DNA from: Aquabacterium sp. A7-Y | Lineage (GTDB): Bacteria > Pseudomonadota > Gammaproteobacteria > Burkholderiales > Burkholderiaceae_C | Length of the DNA stretch: 64,000 bases | Assembly: GCF_026153205.1 (NCBI RefSeq) | Contig: NZ_JAPFBW010000019.1 | Location: forward strand, 1-64,000 | Reading direction: 5' to 3' | Part shown: piece after piece, positions 9,122-18,893 of the stretch | How the letters are laid out: each line of letters opens with the position of its first letter | Numbering within the stretch: position 1 is the stretch's first letter | Position numbers and translations under genes: made by a program | Notes under the pieces: generated by a model | Told to the model about the DNA's origin: nothing | What the model saw: the letters and a program-made list of their open reading frames with translations, nothing else | The model's database searches: none

Positions 9122-10155
9122 CGCCGGCGGCCGGTGCATGGCCCCAGGTGCCGCACGGCGCCGACCTCGAACGTGCCAGGCGCCTGTACCCCGAGCCCCG
9201 CGGCGGCTGGCTGGACCTGTCCACCGGCATCAACCCGCGGCCCTGGCCCGCGGCAGCGGCGGCGCTGCGCTTTGGCCTGGACGTGTGGCGTGACCTGCCG
9301 ACGCCGGACGCCGGCTTGCTGACCGCGTTCGAGGGGTACTACGGTGCCGGGGCCTGGCCGGTGCCCGGTTCGCAGGCCGTGATCCAGGCGCTGCCGCGTG
9401 TGTGGCGGCGCCTGCACGGCACGGCGCGTTGCCGCGTGCTGGCGCCGGGTTATGGCGAGCATGCGGCGCGCTGGGCGCTGGAGGGGCACGAGGTCGTGTT
9501 GAGCGGCGTCGACGACATGGGGCAGGGCGATGCCGAGGTCCGTGTGCTGGCGCGGCCGAACAACCCGACCGGCGACAGCTTGGGGATCGCGCCGCTGCGC
9601 GAGCTCGCGTCCAGGAGCCGGCTGCTGGTGGTGGACGAGGCCTTTCTCGACGTCTCCGGCGAGACCAGCATGGCTGCCGAAGGCTTGCCGAACGTCGTGG
9701 TGCTGCGGTCGCTGGGCAAGTTTTTCGGGCTGGCCGGGCTGCGGGTGGGTGCGGTGCTGGGCGATGCGCCGTGGCTTGCTGCGCTGCGGGCCGAGATCGG
9801 GCCCTGGAGCGTCAACGGCCCTGGCCTGCATCTCGCTGCGGCGGCCTTGCGCGACGTCGACTGGCAGCGTGAAGCCCGCGGCTGGCTCACCGGGCAGTCG
9901 CTGCGCCTGGGTGCGCTGCTGGACGAAGCCGGCCTGCCGCACCATGGCACCCCCTTGTTCCGCACCGTCGCGACCCCGCGGGCCCGGGCGCTGCACGAGG
10001 GGCTGGCGCGGCGCGGCCTCTGGACCCGGCTGTTCGAACTCGACGCGCCGCGGCCCTGGCAGGCGCTGCGCCTCGGGCTGCCGGGGGACGCCGCCGGCCT
10101 GGAGCGGCTGGCCGAGGCCTTGTACGAGATCAACCGTCAGGAGGGGCAGACATGA
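9118..10155 (+). CDS. cobD: L-threonine-O-3-phosphate decarboxylase (CobD Salmonella / CobC Pseudomonas)
   Basis: The 345-residue fold-type I PLP enzyme decarboxylates threonine phosphate to (R)-1-amino-2-propanol phosphate, the arm that CbiB attaches to the corrin ring. Recognisable features are [12 protein letters not shown] at the N-terminus, [24 protein letters not shown] and the PLP lysine in [19 protein letters not shown]. The ATG overlaps the cbiB stop (ATGA), and the end overlaps btuF the same way, so cbiB-cobD-btuF is one tightly coupled operon. Confidence 0.93.
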   Translation: MTPAAGAWPQVPHGADLERARRLYPEPRGGWLDLSTGINPRPWPAAAAALRFGLDVWRDLPTPDAGLLTAFEGYYGAGAWPVPGSQAVIQALPRVWRRLHGTARCRVLAPGYGEHAARWALEGHEVVLSGVDDMGQGDAEVRVLARPNNPTGDSLGIAPLRELASRSRLLVVDEAFLDVSGETSMAAEGLPNVVVLRSLGKFFGLAGLRVGAVLGDAPWLAALRAEIGPWSVNGPGLHLAAAALRDVDWQREARGWLTGQSLRLGALLDEAGLPHHGTPLFRTVATPRARALHEGLARRGLWTRLFELDAPRPWQALRLGLPGDAAGLERLAEALYEINRQEGQT

Positions 10156-11066
10156 GGCAGGCGATGGCCCGCTGGGGCACAGCCGTGATGGTGTGGTGGG
10201 TCGGCACTGCCGCGGTCACCGCTCACGCCGGGGTGAGTGTGGTCGACGACCACGGCCGCACCGTGCACCTGAAGGCGCCCGCGCAGCGCATCATCAGCAT
10301 CGCGCCGCATGCCACCGAGCTGATCTTCGCCGCGGGCGGCGGGCCCCGGCTGGTAGGCGTGGTCGCCTACAGCGACTATCCCGAGGCCGCCAAGGCGATC
10401 CGCCGCGTCGGCGACAACAAGTCTCTGGACCTGGAGGCCATCGCGGCACTGCGGCCCGATCTCATCGTGGTCTGGCGGCACGGCAATGCCCAGCGCCAGC
10501 TCGAGAAGCTGCAGGACCTGCGCGTGCCGATGTACCAGAGCGAGCCCAAGCAGCTGGAGCAGATCGCCGCCTCGATCGAGAAGCTGGGCCGCCTGATGGG
10601 CAGCGAGGCCGAGGCCCGTGCCGAGGCGGGCCGCTTCCGGGCCCGTCTGCAGGCGCTGCGCCAACAGCATGCCGGCCGCGCCCCGGTGCGGACCTTCTAC
10701 CAGGTGTGGCGCAACCCGCTGATGACGCTCAACGACACCCACATGGTGAGCGACATCGTCCGCCTGTGCGGCGGCGTGAACGTGTTCGGCGGGCTGGACC
10801 GGCTGGTGCCCACCCTGTCCGAGGAAGCGGTGCTGCAGGCCGACCCCGAGGTCATCCTGACCGCCGCCATGGGCGCGACCCGCAACGAGCAGTCGCTCGA
10901 CGGGCTGGAGGGCTGGCGGCGTTACGCGCGCCTGCAGGCCGTCGAGCGCGGCAATCTCGTCAGCATCGACGGCGACCTGATCAACCGCCCGACCCCTCGG
11001 GTGCTGCAGGGGGCAGAGCAGGTCTGCCAGGCGCTGGAGGCGGCGCGGCGCAAGCGCCCCCGGTGA
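10152..11066 (+). CDS. btuF: Periplasmic cobalamin-binding protein of an ABC transporter
   Basis: The 304-residue class III substrate-binding protein has an N-terminal signal peptide (about residues 1-26, ending THAHAG-like at TAAVTAHAG). The BtuF/FhuD family signature is RIISIAPHATELIFAAGGG followed by VGVVAYSDYPEAAKAIRRVG. It should deliver vitamin B12 from BtuB to the BtuCD permease encoded 3.6 kb away on the other strand. It overlaps cobD by four bases and converges on the P450 gene with a 15-base gap. Confidence 0.9.
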   Translation: MRQAMARWGTAVMVWWVGTAAVTAHAGVSVVDDHGRTVHLKAPAQRIISIAPHATELIFAAGGGPRLVGVVAYSDYPEAAKAIRRVGDNKSLDLEAIAALRPDLIVVWRHGNAQRQLEKLQDLRVPMYQSEPKQLEQIAASIEKLGRLMGSEAEARAEAGRFRARLQALRQQHAGRAPVRTFYQVWRNPLMTLNDTHMVSDIVRLCGGVNVFGGLDRLVPTLSEEAVLQADPEVILTAAMGATRNEQSLDGLEGWRRYARLQAVERGNLVSIDGDLINRPTPRVLQGAEQVCQALEAARRKRPR

Positions 11067-11081
11067 GGCACGGGCGCCGGC

Positions 11082-12542
11082 TCAGCGCGGCCTGCGCTCG
11101 GACAGCCGCATGCGCAGTCCGATCGGCAGCAGCGCCGACGCGAGCCGTTCGGGCGCCACCGGCCCCTCGCGGGTGCCGACCTCACGCAGCTCGAAGTTGC
11201 GCGCCAGCATCGCCAGCACCATGCTCATTTCCAGCATCGCCAGATAGCGGCCGGGGCACAGACGCGGCCCCGCGCCGAAGGGCATGGACAGCCGCTTGGG
11301 CGAGCTGGCGTTCAAGGCCTGCCGGCCTTCGAGCCAGCGTTGCGGCCGGAACTCCTGGGCGTGCTCGATGCGGTTTTCGTCGAGTGTGGCGGCGCGCATC
11401 ATGCAGACCAGCACCGCGCCCTTGGGAATCAGCAGGCCGTCGATTTGCGTGTCTTCGCAGGCTTCCAGCTCGCGCACCGGCGCCACGGGGTGCAGCCGCA
11501 TCGCCTCATGGATGCAGGCCTCGGTGAAGCTCAGGGCGCCGGCCGCTTCGAGGCTGGGGGGCAGGGCGGCCGGCGCCAGCGTGGTGTCGACCTCTTCGAC
11601 CACACGGCGCCAGGCCTCGGGATGCCGGCTCAGGAAGTAGATGGTCCAGGCCAGCGTGTTGGCGGTGGTGTCCTCGCCGGCCAGCAGCATCGTGAAGACA
11701 TTGCCGGCCACTTCCTGCTCGGTCAGGGGCCGGCCCTCGTCGTCGCGTGCGGCGAGCAGCGCTTCCAGCAGGTCCGCCGGTTCGCTGCAGCGCCGCGGCT
11801 CGGCCTCCAGCCGGGTCTGGGCCGCAGCGATCAACTCGCCCACCACCCGGTGCACGGCGCGCACATGGACGTCGAAGGCGCGGACCGACGGCAGCCACGT
11901 CAACCAGCGCCAGTAAGGCAGCGGACTGTTGGCGCGGCGGAATACCATCGGAAACACCTTGTCCAGGTGGCTGTGCAGCTCGCTGTGCTCTTTCTGGATC
12001 GTGTTCATCTCCACGCCGAAGGCCAGGCCCGCGGTCACGTCCACCGTGTAGCGCATCAGCGTGCGCTGCAGGTTCAGCACCTCACCGTGGCGCGCGGCGT
12101 CGATCCAGCGCTGCCGCAGGCGGTCGGTGACCCGCAGCAGCGAGGGGAAAAACCGGCGCAGGTGGGCCGGGTCGAATGCCGACATGACGATGCGGCGCTG
12201 GCGTCGCCAGGTCTCTCCCTCGGCGGTGAAGACGCCCTGGATGCCGATCTCGTCCATCACGCTTTGGATGCGGCTGTAACGCCGCCAGGTGTCGGGGCGG
12301 TCGCGCAGCGCTTGCTGGATGGTGTCCGGGTCGGACACCACCACTGCGTCGGTGCGGCCGAAGCGCAGCCGGTAGACCGGCCCGTGCCGTCGCGCCCAGG
12401 CCTCGATCTGCGCATGCAGGTTCTGCCTGTCGAACTGCAGCAGGTTGCCGACCAGCGGCCAGGGGAAGGGGCCGGGGAGGTCGGCGGGGCGCCGCAGCGG
12501 CGGCGGGGAAACGGGAAGAGGTGCCTGTTCAGTGCTTGCCAT
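11082..12542 (-). CDS. Cytochrome P450
   Basis: The 486-residue haem monooxygenase has all signature elements: the proline-rich N-terminus (PGPFPWPLVGNLLQF), the I-helix oxygen-activation motif AGEDTTANTL, the K-helix ExxR in EACIHEAMRLHP, and the haem-binding loop FGAGPRLCPGRYLAMLE with the axial Cys near residue 426. There is no membrane anchor, as in most bacterial P450s, although the sequence resembles the CYP110/CYP4-like long-chain group. It is the last gene of the minus-strand B12 cluster, 121 bases after cobB. No ferredoxin or reductase is adjacent. The substrate is unknown. Confidence 0.92.
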   Translation of the reverse strand: MASTEQAPLPVSPPPLRRPADLPGPFPWPLVGNLLQFDRQNLHAQIEAWARRHGPVYRLRFGRTDAVVVSDPDTIQQALRDRPDTWRRYSRIQSVMDEIGIQGVFTAEGETWRRQRRIVMSAFDPAHLRRFFPSLLRVTDRLRQRWIDAARHGEVLNLQRTLMRYTVDVTAGLAFGVEMNTIQKEHSELHSHLDKVFPMVFRRANSPLPYWRWLTWLPSVRAFDVHVRAVHRVVGELIAAAQTRLEAEPRRCSEPADLLEALLAARDDEGRPLTEQEVAGNVFTMLLAGEDTTANTLAWTIYFLSRHPEAWRRVVEEVDTTLAPAALPPSLEAAGALSFTEACIHEAMRLHPVAPVRELEACEDTQIDGLLIPKGAVLVCMMRAATLDENRIEHAQEFRPQRWLEGRQALNASSPKRLSMPFGAGPRLCPGRYLAMLEMSMVLAMLARNFELREVGTREGPVAPERLASALLPIGLRMRLSERRPR

Positions 12543-12663
12543 GACGAGTCCCTCCTGGGAGTGGAACTGCAGTATTGGCAGCGGAAAGCCGTCTCTCGAC
12601 CTCCGACTGTGTGCACTTGCGAGAGGGATGCCTGCTCAGGCAGCAGCCAGGTGGTGCGCGACT

Positions 12664-13977
12664 TCAGGGACGCGCGAACAGCCGCGCTGCCGCGGCCGGG
12701 CAGGAACCATAGTAGCCGTGGAAGAAGGAGGCGGTCAGCGAGCCGGCCTGGTACACCGCCTCCGGTCCGCCATAACGGCGCGGCTGGGTCAGCGCCGCCG
12801 GCGCGAGGCCCGGCTGCACTTCCAGGCGGCCATAGTGGAAGACGTGGCCGCGCAGCTCGCCCTGACCGGTGCGCCAGCTGTGCAGGCCGATGCCGGCCAG
12901 CCGGGTGCCCATCACCGCGGTGGCGGGCAGCAGGCCGGCCATGCGGTGCTCACGGCCGCTGGCGTCGCGCAGGGTCTCGGCGCAAACCATCATGCCGCCG
13001 CATTCGGCGACGATGGGTCGCTCGCGGCGGTGGTGTTCGCGCAGGCTGGCGAGGAATCGCGCGCAGCCGCTCAAGCGCTCGGCGTGCAGTTCGGGGTAGC
13101 CGCCCGGCAGGTAGACCGCGCTGGCCCCGTCCGGCACCGGCTCGTCGGCCAGTGGCGAGAACGCGCTGACGTGCGCGCCGAGGCCTTGCAGCAGCGCCAG
13201 GTTGGCTTCGTAGCAGAAGGAAAAGGCCGCGTCGCGCGCCACCGCGATGTGGCTGCCCTCCAGCAAGGGCGGCGGCACGACCGGGCTGGCGGCGCTGCTT
13301 GCCTCGAAGGGACGGCGCCATTCGGGCAGGGCGTTCAGCAAGGCCGAGTCGAGATGCAGGGCGTGGTCCAGGCTGTCCCAGATGGCGGGCAGGCCGGCAG
13401 CGAGTTCGTGCGCCTCCACCAGCCCCAGATGGCGTTCCGGCAGGGGCCGTTCGCAACGCAGCAGGTGGCCGGCCCAGCCGAGCTGAGGCGGCAGGCTGTC
13501 GCGCAGCATGCGGGCATGGTTGGGTCCGGCGACCCGGTTGGCGAGCACGCCGGCCCAGCTGAGCGTGCGTCCGCGGCCGTAGTCGTGCAAGCCCAGCGCG
13601 AGGGCACCGAAGGTTTCGGCCATGGCGCTGGCGTCGATCAGGGCCAGCACCGGCACCGCGAAGGCGGCGGCCAGATCGGCCGCACTTGGGTCGCCGTCGT
13701 AGAGGCCCATCGCGCCCTCGATGATCAGCCAGTCGGCTTCGCGCGCGGCGGCGTCGAGCAGGCGGGCGCTTTCGGCAGGGCCCACCATCCACAGATCGAG
13801 GTTGAACACCGGTGCACCGGTGGCGGCGGCCAGGTAGCCAGGATCGATGAAGTCCGGGCCGATCTTGAAGCCGCGCACACGCTGTCCGCCATTGGCGAGC
13901 CGGCGTGCCAGCGCGCAGGCGAAGGAGGTCTTGCCCTGCCCGGAGGCCGGGCCGGCGATCAATAGAGCACGCGCCAC
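12664..13977 (-). CDS. cobB: Cobyrinate a,c-diamide synthase
   Basis: The 437-residue enzyme (CobB/CbiA) amidates the a and c side chains of cobyrinic acid using glutamine and ATP. The N-terminal P-loop domain begins ALLIAGPASGQGKTSFACAL, followed by FKIGPDFIDPGY. The C-terminal amidotransferase domain carries the Cys in PIVAECGGMMVCAE and a His in the terminal SFFHGYYGS. It lies 94 bases downstream of cobO on the same strand, in the riboswitch-controlled series. Confidence 0.95.
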   Translation of the reverse strand: MARALLIAGPASGQGKTSFACALARRLANGGQRVRGFKIGPDFIDPGYLAAATGAPVFNLDLWMVGPAESARLLDAAAREADWLIIEGAMGLYDGDPSAADLAAAFAVPVLALIDASAMAETFGALALGLHDYGRGRTLSWAGVLANRVAGPNHARMLRDSLPPQLGWAGHLLRCERPLPERHLGLVEAHELAAGLPAIWDSLDHALHLDSALLNALPEWRRPFEASSAASPVVPPPLLEGSHIAVARDAAFSFCYEANLALLQGLGAHVSAFSPLADEPVPDGASAVYLPGGYPELHAERLSGCARFLASLREHHRRERPIVAECGGMMVCAETLRDASGREHRMAGLLPATAVMGTRLAGIGLHSWRTGQGELRGHVFHYGRLEVQPGLAPAALTQPRRYGGPEAVYQAGSLTASFFHGYYGSCPAAAARLFARP

Positions 13978-14071
13978 GGGAAGGACCTCTCGTCCGACGG
14001 GTGGATCGGCCTGTCCCCCGAAGGAGCGGCCTGCAGGAAGGCCGCCATCGGATGTCTCGGACGCCCGACCA

Positions 14072-14707
14072 TCACAGCTCCACGCCGGGCTGGGCCCGGA
14101 TGCCCTGGGCGAAGGCGTGTTTCACCAGTCCCATCTCGCTGACCGTGTGCGCGACCTCGATCAGTTCGGGCGGCGCGGCGCGGCCCGTGACCACCACGTG
14201 CTGCATCTCGGGGCGGCCGAGCAGGTCCTCGATGACCTGCTGCACGTCGAGATACCGGTACTTCAGCGCGATGTTGAGCTCGTCCAGCACGACCAGGCCG
14301 ATCGCGGGGTCTTGCAGCATCCGGGCCGCGACGGCCCAGGCGGCCTGCGCCTTCTCGGCATCGCGCTCGCGGTCCTGGGTGTTCCAGGTGTAGCCCTCGC
14401 CCATCACGTGGAAGTCGACCTCGCCGGGGAAGCGGCGGAAAAAGATTTCCTCGCCCGTCGGGATCTTGCCCTTGATGAACTGCACCACGCCGACCTTCAT
14501 GCCGTGGCCGAGCGCGCGCGCCACCATGCCGAAGGCGCTCGAACTCTTGCCCTTGCCGTTGCCGGTGTGCACGAGGATCAGGCCGCAGTCGCGTTGGGCG
14601 GCGTCGATCTTGGCATCGACGATCTCCTTCTTGCGCTGCATGCGACGGCGGTGGCGTTCGGCGAGGCCGGCATCATCCTTGACGTCGTCGGAGGAAGGGG
14701 TGTTCAT
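14072..14707 (-). CDS. cobO: Cob(I)yrinic acid a,c-diamide adenosyltransferase
   Basis: The 211-residue CobO/BtuR/CobA-type enzyme transfers adenosyl from ATP to reduced corrinoid. The unusual P-loop GNGKGKSSSAFGMVARALG sits near residues 50-68, followed by VGVVQFIKGKIPTGEE and VVLDELNIALKY. ATG 14707 is chosen because the 211-residue product matches the family. Only seven bases separate it from btuD upstream, so they share a transcript. Confidence 0.95.
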   Translation of the reverse strand: MNTPSSDDVKDDAGLAERHRRRMQRKKEIVDAKIDAAQRDCGLILVHTGNGKGKSSSAFGMVARALGHGMKVGVVQFIKGKIPTGEEIFFRRFPGEVDFHVMGEGYTWNTQDRERDAEKAQAAWAVAARMLQDPAIGLVVLDELNIALKYRYLDVQQVIEDLLGRPEMQHVVVTGRAAPPELIEVAHTVSEMGLVKHAFAQGIRAQPGVEL

Positions 14708-14714
14708 GTGATCC

Positions 14715-15494
14715 TCATTGTTGCGCTGGCAGGTAGTAGGTGCGGCTGTCCAGTGTGACAGGCAGCATGCGGCAGCCATAGGCCTGCTCCAGGTGCTGCT
14801 CGGACAGCACCTGCTCCAGCGGCCCGGCCACCCAGCGCGGCTGTCCCGACGCCGGCTGCAGGCACAGCAGGGCATGGGTGCAGCAGCGCTGCGCGAGGTT
14901 GACGTCATGCAGCGACATCACGATCGCCCGGTCGCTCAGGCCGGCCAGCAGTCCGGTCAGCGCGAGCTGGTGGCTGACGTCGAGATGCGCGGTGGGCTCG
15001 TCGAGCAGCAGCAGCGCGGTGTCCTGCGCCAGCGCCGCGGCGAGCGCGACGCGCTGGCGCTCGCCGCCGGAGAGGCAACGCACGTCCTGGCCGGCGAGCT
15101 GCAGCGCGTCGCAGCGTGCCAGGCAGTCCAACGCGAGCTCGCGGTCGCCCGGGGCCAGCCAGCCGAGCCGGCCGGCATAGGGCTGGCGGCCGGCCAGCAC
15201 GACGTCGAGCACGTTCATCGCGAAGACGTCGTGGTGCTGCTGCGGGCACCAGGCACGGCGCCGCGCCAGCTCGCGGGTCGAGAGGCGCTGCAGGGGCTGG
15301 CCCTCGTAGCGCACGCTGCCGCCGGCGGCCGGCAGCAGTCCGGCGACGCTGCGCAGCAAGGTGGTTTTGCCGCAGCCGTTGACGCCCAGCAGGGCCCAGC
15401 GTTCGGCGCGCTTCACCTGCCAGTCCAGGCCGGCGACCAGCGTGCGGACACCGGCCCGGACCTGCAGGTTCTCGGTGCTCAGCAGGACGCTCAT
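14715..15494 (-). CDS. btuD: Vitamin B12 ABC transporter, ATP-binding subunit
   Basis: The 259-residue ABC ATPase has Walker A GVNGCGKTTLLRSVAG, the signature LSGGERQRVALAAALAQ, Walker B ALLLLDEPTAHLD and the switch His in VMSLHDVNLAQRC. It belongs to the FecCD-type importer group. The start overlaps the btuC stop by four bases. It powers uptake of cobalamin delivered by BtuF. Confidence 0.92.
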   Translation of the reverse strand: MSVLLSTENLQVRAGVRTLVAGLDWQVKRAERWALLGVNGCGKTTLLRSVAGLLPAAGGSVRYEGQPLQRLSTRELARRRAWCPQQHHDVFAMNVLDVVLAGRQPYAGRLGWLAPGDRELALDCLARCDALQLAGQDVRCLSGGERQRVALAAALAQDTALLLLDEPTAHLDVSHQLALTGLLAGLSDRAIVMSLHDVNLAQRCCTHALLCLQPASGQPRWVAGPLEQVLSEQHLEQAYGCRMLPVTLDSRTYYLPAQQ

Positions 15495-16495
15495 GCCGTC
15501 CTCCCGCTGCACAGCAGCAGCCACAGGAAGGCCGGCACGCCGATGAGCGCGGTGAGCACGCCCACCGGCAGCTGCATCGGCGCGACGAGGGTGCGTGCCA
15601 GCGTGTCGGCCAGCACCAGGAAGGCGCCGCCACCGAGCGCGCAGGCCGGCAGCAGCAGGCGCTGGTCGTTGCCCAGCGCGAGCCGCAGCGCATGCGGCAC
15701 CACCAGGCCGACGAAGCCGATGCTGCCGGCCACCGTGATCGCCAGCCCCGCGGCCAGCGAGGCCAGCACCACCACCACGGTGCGCACGCGCGCCACGTCG
15801 ACACCCAGCGAGCAGGCCTGGGCGTCGCCGAGCAGCATCAGGTTGAGATCGCGCGCGACGCCCGTCGCGAGCACCAGCAGTGCGGCCGCCGCGGCCAGCG
15901 GCAGGCCGTAGCGATCGGCGCCGTTGAGGTCGCCCAGCATCCAGAACACCATGCTGCGCAGCTGGTTCTCGGGCGCGACCGAGAGGATGAAAGCCACCAC
16001 TGCCCCGAAACCCGCGCTCAGGATCACGCCCACCAGCAGCAGGTGCACGCCGGCCTGCGTGCTGTCGGCATGGCGCCGGAAGGCGCGCGCGCCGAGCAGG
16101 AAGACCAGCGCCGTCGCCAGCAGCGCGCCCGCCGAGGCCCCGGCGCTGACCAGCCACCAGCTGGCCCCCGCCGACAGCGCGAGCAAGGCGCCTACCGAGG
16201 CGCCGCCCGACAGGCCCAGCACATAGGGATCGGCCAGCGGGTTGCGCAGCAGCGCCTGCAGCATCGCACCCGACAGCGACAACAGCGCGCCGCAGGCCAG
16301 TGCGCAGAGCGCGCGCGGCAGACGCAGGCTGGTCACGATGTCGGCCTGCACGCCGGCTGACTTGCCGAGCAGGGCCGCCAGCACCTCGCCCAGCGCCAGC
16401 GGCTGGCTGCCGAGCGAGATCGCGAGCAGCACGCTGGCCGCGGCGGCCAGCAGCAGGGCCGGCAAGGTCAGCAGCGGGGGCGCGGCAGTCTTCAT
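15491..16495 (-). CDS. btuC: Vitamin B12 ABC transporter, permease
   Basis: The 334-residue FecCD-family permease has about ten membrane helices. Diagnostic stretches are RLPRALCALACGALLSLSGA, NPLADPYVLGLSGGASVGAL and GSIGFVGLVVPHALRLALGN. One base separates its ATG (16495) from the btuB stop at 16497, and it overlaps btuD downstream, so btuB-btuC-btuD are co-transcribed below the riboswitch. Confidence 0.93.
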   Translation of the reverse strand: MKTAAPPLLTLPALLLAAAASVLLAISLGSQPLALGEVLAALLGKSAGVQADIVTSLRLPRALCALACGALLSLSGAMLQALLRNPLADPYVLGLSGGASVGALLALSAGASWWLVSAGASAGALLATALVFLLGARAFRRHADSTQAGVHLLLVGVILSAGFGAVVAFILSVAPENQLRSMVFWMLGDLNGADRYGLPLAAAAALLVLATGVARDLNLMLLGDAQACSLGVDVARVRTVVVVLASLAAGLAITVAGSIGFVGLVVPHALRLALGNDQRLLLPACALGGGAFLVLADTLARTLVAPMQLPVGVLTALIGVPAFLWLLLCSGRTA

Positions 16496-16496
16496 C

Positions 16497-18404
16497 TCAG
16501 GGGCGGCTGCCGGTGAACTGCAGACCGGCGAACACGGTGCGGCCCAGGGTCGAGTAGCCCCAGGCGGTGGCGTAGTCCTTGTCGCCGACGTTGTTGAGCC
16601 GCGCGAGCAGGGTCCAGCCCGGGGCCATGCGCCATTGGGCGCCGAGGTTCACGATGCCGTAGCCGCCCACGCGCACGCGGTTGAACATCGGGCCGTAGTC
16701 CTCGCGGTCGGACACCGCCAGCCATTCGGCGAAGGCGTTGCCCCACTCGGCCTGGCGCTCGACCTTGAGCTGTGCGCTGCGGTCGGCGCGGCGCACCAGC
16801 GGCAGCCCGTTGCTCTTGTCCTCGGCGTCCAGCACGTCGACCGATCCGTCCACGTGCCAGCCGCTCGCATGCCAGCCGGCCTGCAGGGTGGCGCCCTGCA
16901 TTTGGGCGAGCTGGCTCTGGACGTTGGTCCTCGGGTCGATGAAACCGCGGATGCGATTGCGGTAGAGCGTCAGCGAGCCCTGCAGTGGACCGTTGTCGTA
17001 GCGCAGCGCCAGTTCGCGGCCGTGGTTGCGCTGGGGTTTGAGCGCCGGGTTGCCGCCGTAGTCTTCGCCGGGATAGTAAAGCTGGTTGAACGTCGGTGCC
17101 TGGAAGTTGCTGGCCAGGCTGCCCGTCACCCGCCACGCCGGGCCCAGCCGGTAGCCCAGCGCCAGGCTGTGGGTGGTGAAGCCGCCGAACTGCGAGTTGT
17201 CGTCGCGGCGCAGCGCGGCCTGCCCGGTCCAGTCGCCGCGGTTCAGGGCATAGGCGAGCAGCACGCTGTCGATGTGGCGCTCGTCGACGGTGTACGCCGT
17301 CGTGCCGTCCACCTCGTCTTCGAGCCGCTCCAGGCCGGCAATGATCCGGTCGTTGCCGATCTCGAACGTGTTCTGCCAGACCAGCTGGCGGCGCCGGGTG
17401 TCGAAGTCGCTGCGGCCGTCGAGCTGCCCGTCGGACGAGCGCTTGTAAACGCTCGCGCTCTTGTCGTCGCTCAGGCTCAACCGCAGGCTCGACAGCCAGC
17501 GCGCGTGCAGGCGGTTCTCCAGGGTCACGCCCCAGCTGGAAGTCTGCGTCCGGGCTTCGGCGTCGGTGTCCTCGGACGTCAGGCCCAGCGGGCTGCCGAA
17601 ACTCACTGGGTCGAAGAACGCGCCGTCGAATCCGTGCCGCCCGCGTGCCACCAGCCCTTGCACCGCCAGGCTGTGCCCGGGGGCCAGCGTCCAGTTGAGC
17701 GAGCCGGAGAGCGAGCGGCTGCGGTAGCCGTCGTCGTCGGGGTTGTAGGAGAAGCCCGAGGGCTCGTTGCTGGCGCTGATGCCGTGAGCCCGTTCCGCGG
17801 CTGCGCCGATACTCCAGCCGAGGTTGCTGCTGCCCCCACCGACGCTGCCGTCGAGCTTGGCCAGGCCGTCCGAGCCGGCGCCCACCTGGGCCTGGTAGTT
17901 CAGGCCCTTGCCGCCGCGGCGCGTGAAGATCTGGATCACGCCGCCGACCGCGTCCGGCCCGTAGAGTGTGGTGGCCGGGCCGCGCAGCACCTCGATGCGC
18001 TCGATCTGCGCCAGCGGGATGTTCTCCAGCGGCGCGGCGCCATTGGTGGCCGAGCCGATGCGCACCCCGTCCACCAGCACGACGATGCGGCTCAGCTCGG
18101 CGCCGCGGATGAAGAGGTTGGTGTTCGAGGCATAGCTGCCATTGCTGCTCATCTGCACGCCGGGCAGGCGCTGCAGCAGCTCGCGCAGGCTGGACTGCCC
18201 CGAGCGGCGGATGTCCTCCTCGGTGACGACCGAGACGTCGGCCACCAGGTCCTGCACCGACTGCGGCAGGCGGGCAGCGGTGACGACGGTCTGGGGCAGG
18301 GACGCGGGCTGCGACTGGGCCAGGACGGGCAGGGCGGCGTACAGCGCGGCGGCCAGGGCGGGCGGCAGCACGCCATGGCGCAAGGCGAAGACAGGTATGT
18401 TCAT
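16497..18404 (-). CDS. btuB: TonB-dependent cobalamin receptor
   Basis: The 635-residue outer-membrane receptor has a signal peptide (residues 1-29, ending VLAQ), a TonB-box-like segment LPQTVVTAARLPQSV, a plug domain (RELLQRLPGVQMSSNGSYA, NTNLFIRGAELSRIVVLVDG, IERIEVLRGPATTLYGPDA) and a 22-strand barrel ending in GRTVFAGLQFTGSRP. The start at ATG 18404 is set by the signal peptide. A cobalamin riboswitch immediately upstream identifies the ligand as B12 or a related corrinoid better than homology alone would. Confidence 0.93.
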   Translation of the reverse strand: MNIPVFALRHGVLPPALAAALYAALPVLAQSQPASLPQTVVTAARLPQSVQDLVADVSVVTEEDIRRSGQSSLRELLQRLPGVQMSSNGSYASNTNLFIRGAELSRIVVLVDGVRIGSATNGAAPLENIPLAQIERIEVLRGPATTLYGPDAVGGVIQIFTRRGGKGLNYQAQVGAGSDGLAKLDGSVGGGSSNLGWSIGAAAERAHGISASNEPSGFSYNPDDDGYRSRSLSGSLNWTLAPGHSLAVQGLVARGRHGFDGAFFDPVSFGSPLGLTSEDTDAEARTQTSSWGVTLENRLHARWLSSLRLSLSDDKSASVYKRSSDGQLDGRSDFDTRRRQLVWQNTFEIGNDRIIAGLERLEDEVDGTTAYTVDERHIDSVLLAYALNRGDWTGQAALRRDDNSQFGGFTTHSLALGYRLGPAWRVTGSLASNFQAPTFNQLYYPGEDYGGNPALKPQRNHGRELALRYDNGPLQGSLTLYRNRIRGFIDPRTNVQSQLAQMQGATLQAGWHASGWHVDGSVDVLDAEDKSNGLPLVRRADRSAQLKVERQAEWGNAFAEWLAVSDREDYGPMFNRVRVGGYGIVNLGAQWRMAPGWTLLARLNNVGDKDYATAWGYSTLGRTVFAGLQFTGSRP

Positions 18405-18474
18405 GACGGACAGGAGCAGGACACCCGTGCCTGCTTCCCCGCAGGTCCGGGCACACCGGGCGCGCGAGAGGCGC

Positions 18475-18693
18475 ACCCACCTGTTGGCCGGTATCCGGGC
18501 TGGCAGAGCGACCCCGGCGGCCTTCCCAGCGCCTGGGCGCCAGTGGCGGAGAACCGGAGCTGGAGCGCGCCTGGCGGCGTGCTTCGTCTGCTGACCGTTG
18601 CGGGGGCAGCGCAGGCCTCGGGTGGCCGCCGTCGCGGCGGACATCCTTCCTGCTTCCCGTTTAACTGCGCCACCGGGCGGCGGCGCGGGCACC
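18475..18693 (-). promoter_or_regulatory. Cobalamin riboswitch (AdoCbl class)
   Basis: On the minus strand the leader of btuB contains, in order, AAACGGGAAGCAGG, the conserved CTGCCCCCGCAACGGT, and the B12-box region GCCAGCCCGGATACCGGCC, about 70-290 bases before the btuB start. This order and spacing are those of the cobalamin riboswitch, which shuts off expression when adenosylcobalamin binds. It should govern btuB-btuC-btuD-cobO-cobB and perhaps the P450. A possible -10 box (TACAAT on the minus strand, 18704-18709) lies just upstream. The limits given are approximate. Confidence 0.93.
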
Positions 18694-18893
18694 AACGGAC
18701 GGGATTGTATGAGAGCGTTGCGCCGACACCCCCAGACGCAGAAGATGTGAATCGATTGGGCCACCTTGTGAGCAAACGCCGGGCCTTGCTCGTCGCCCTT
18801 TCGGCCCCCGGTATGAGTGGGCGCCAACTTGTGACTTTGTCGATATCTTCCGCTCTCACTCATCATCAAACGCTCAGGGACCTGCCGCTGCTT

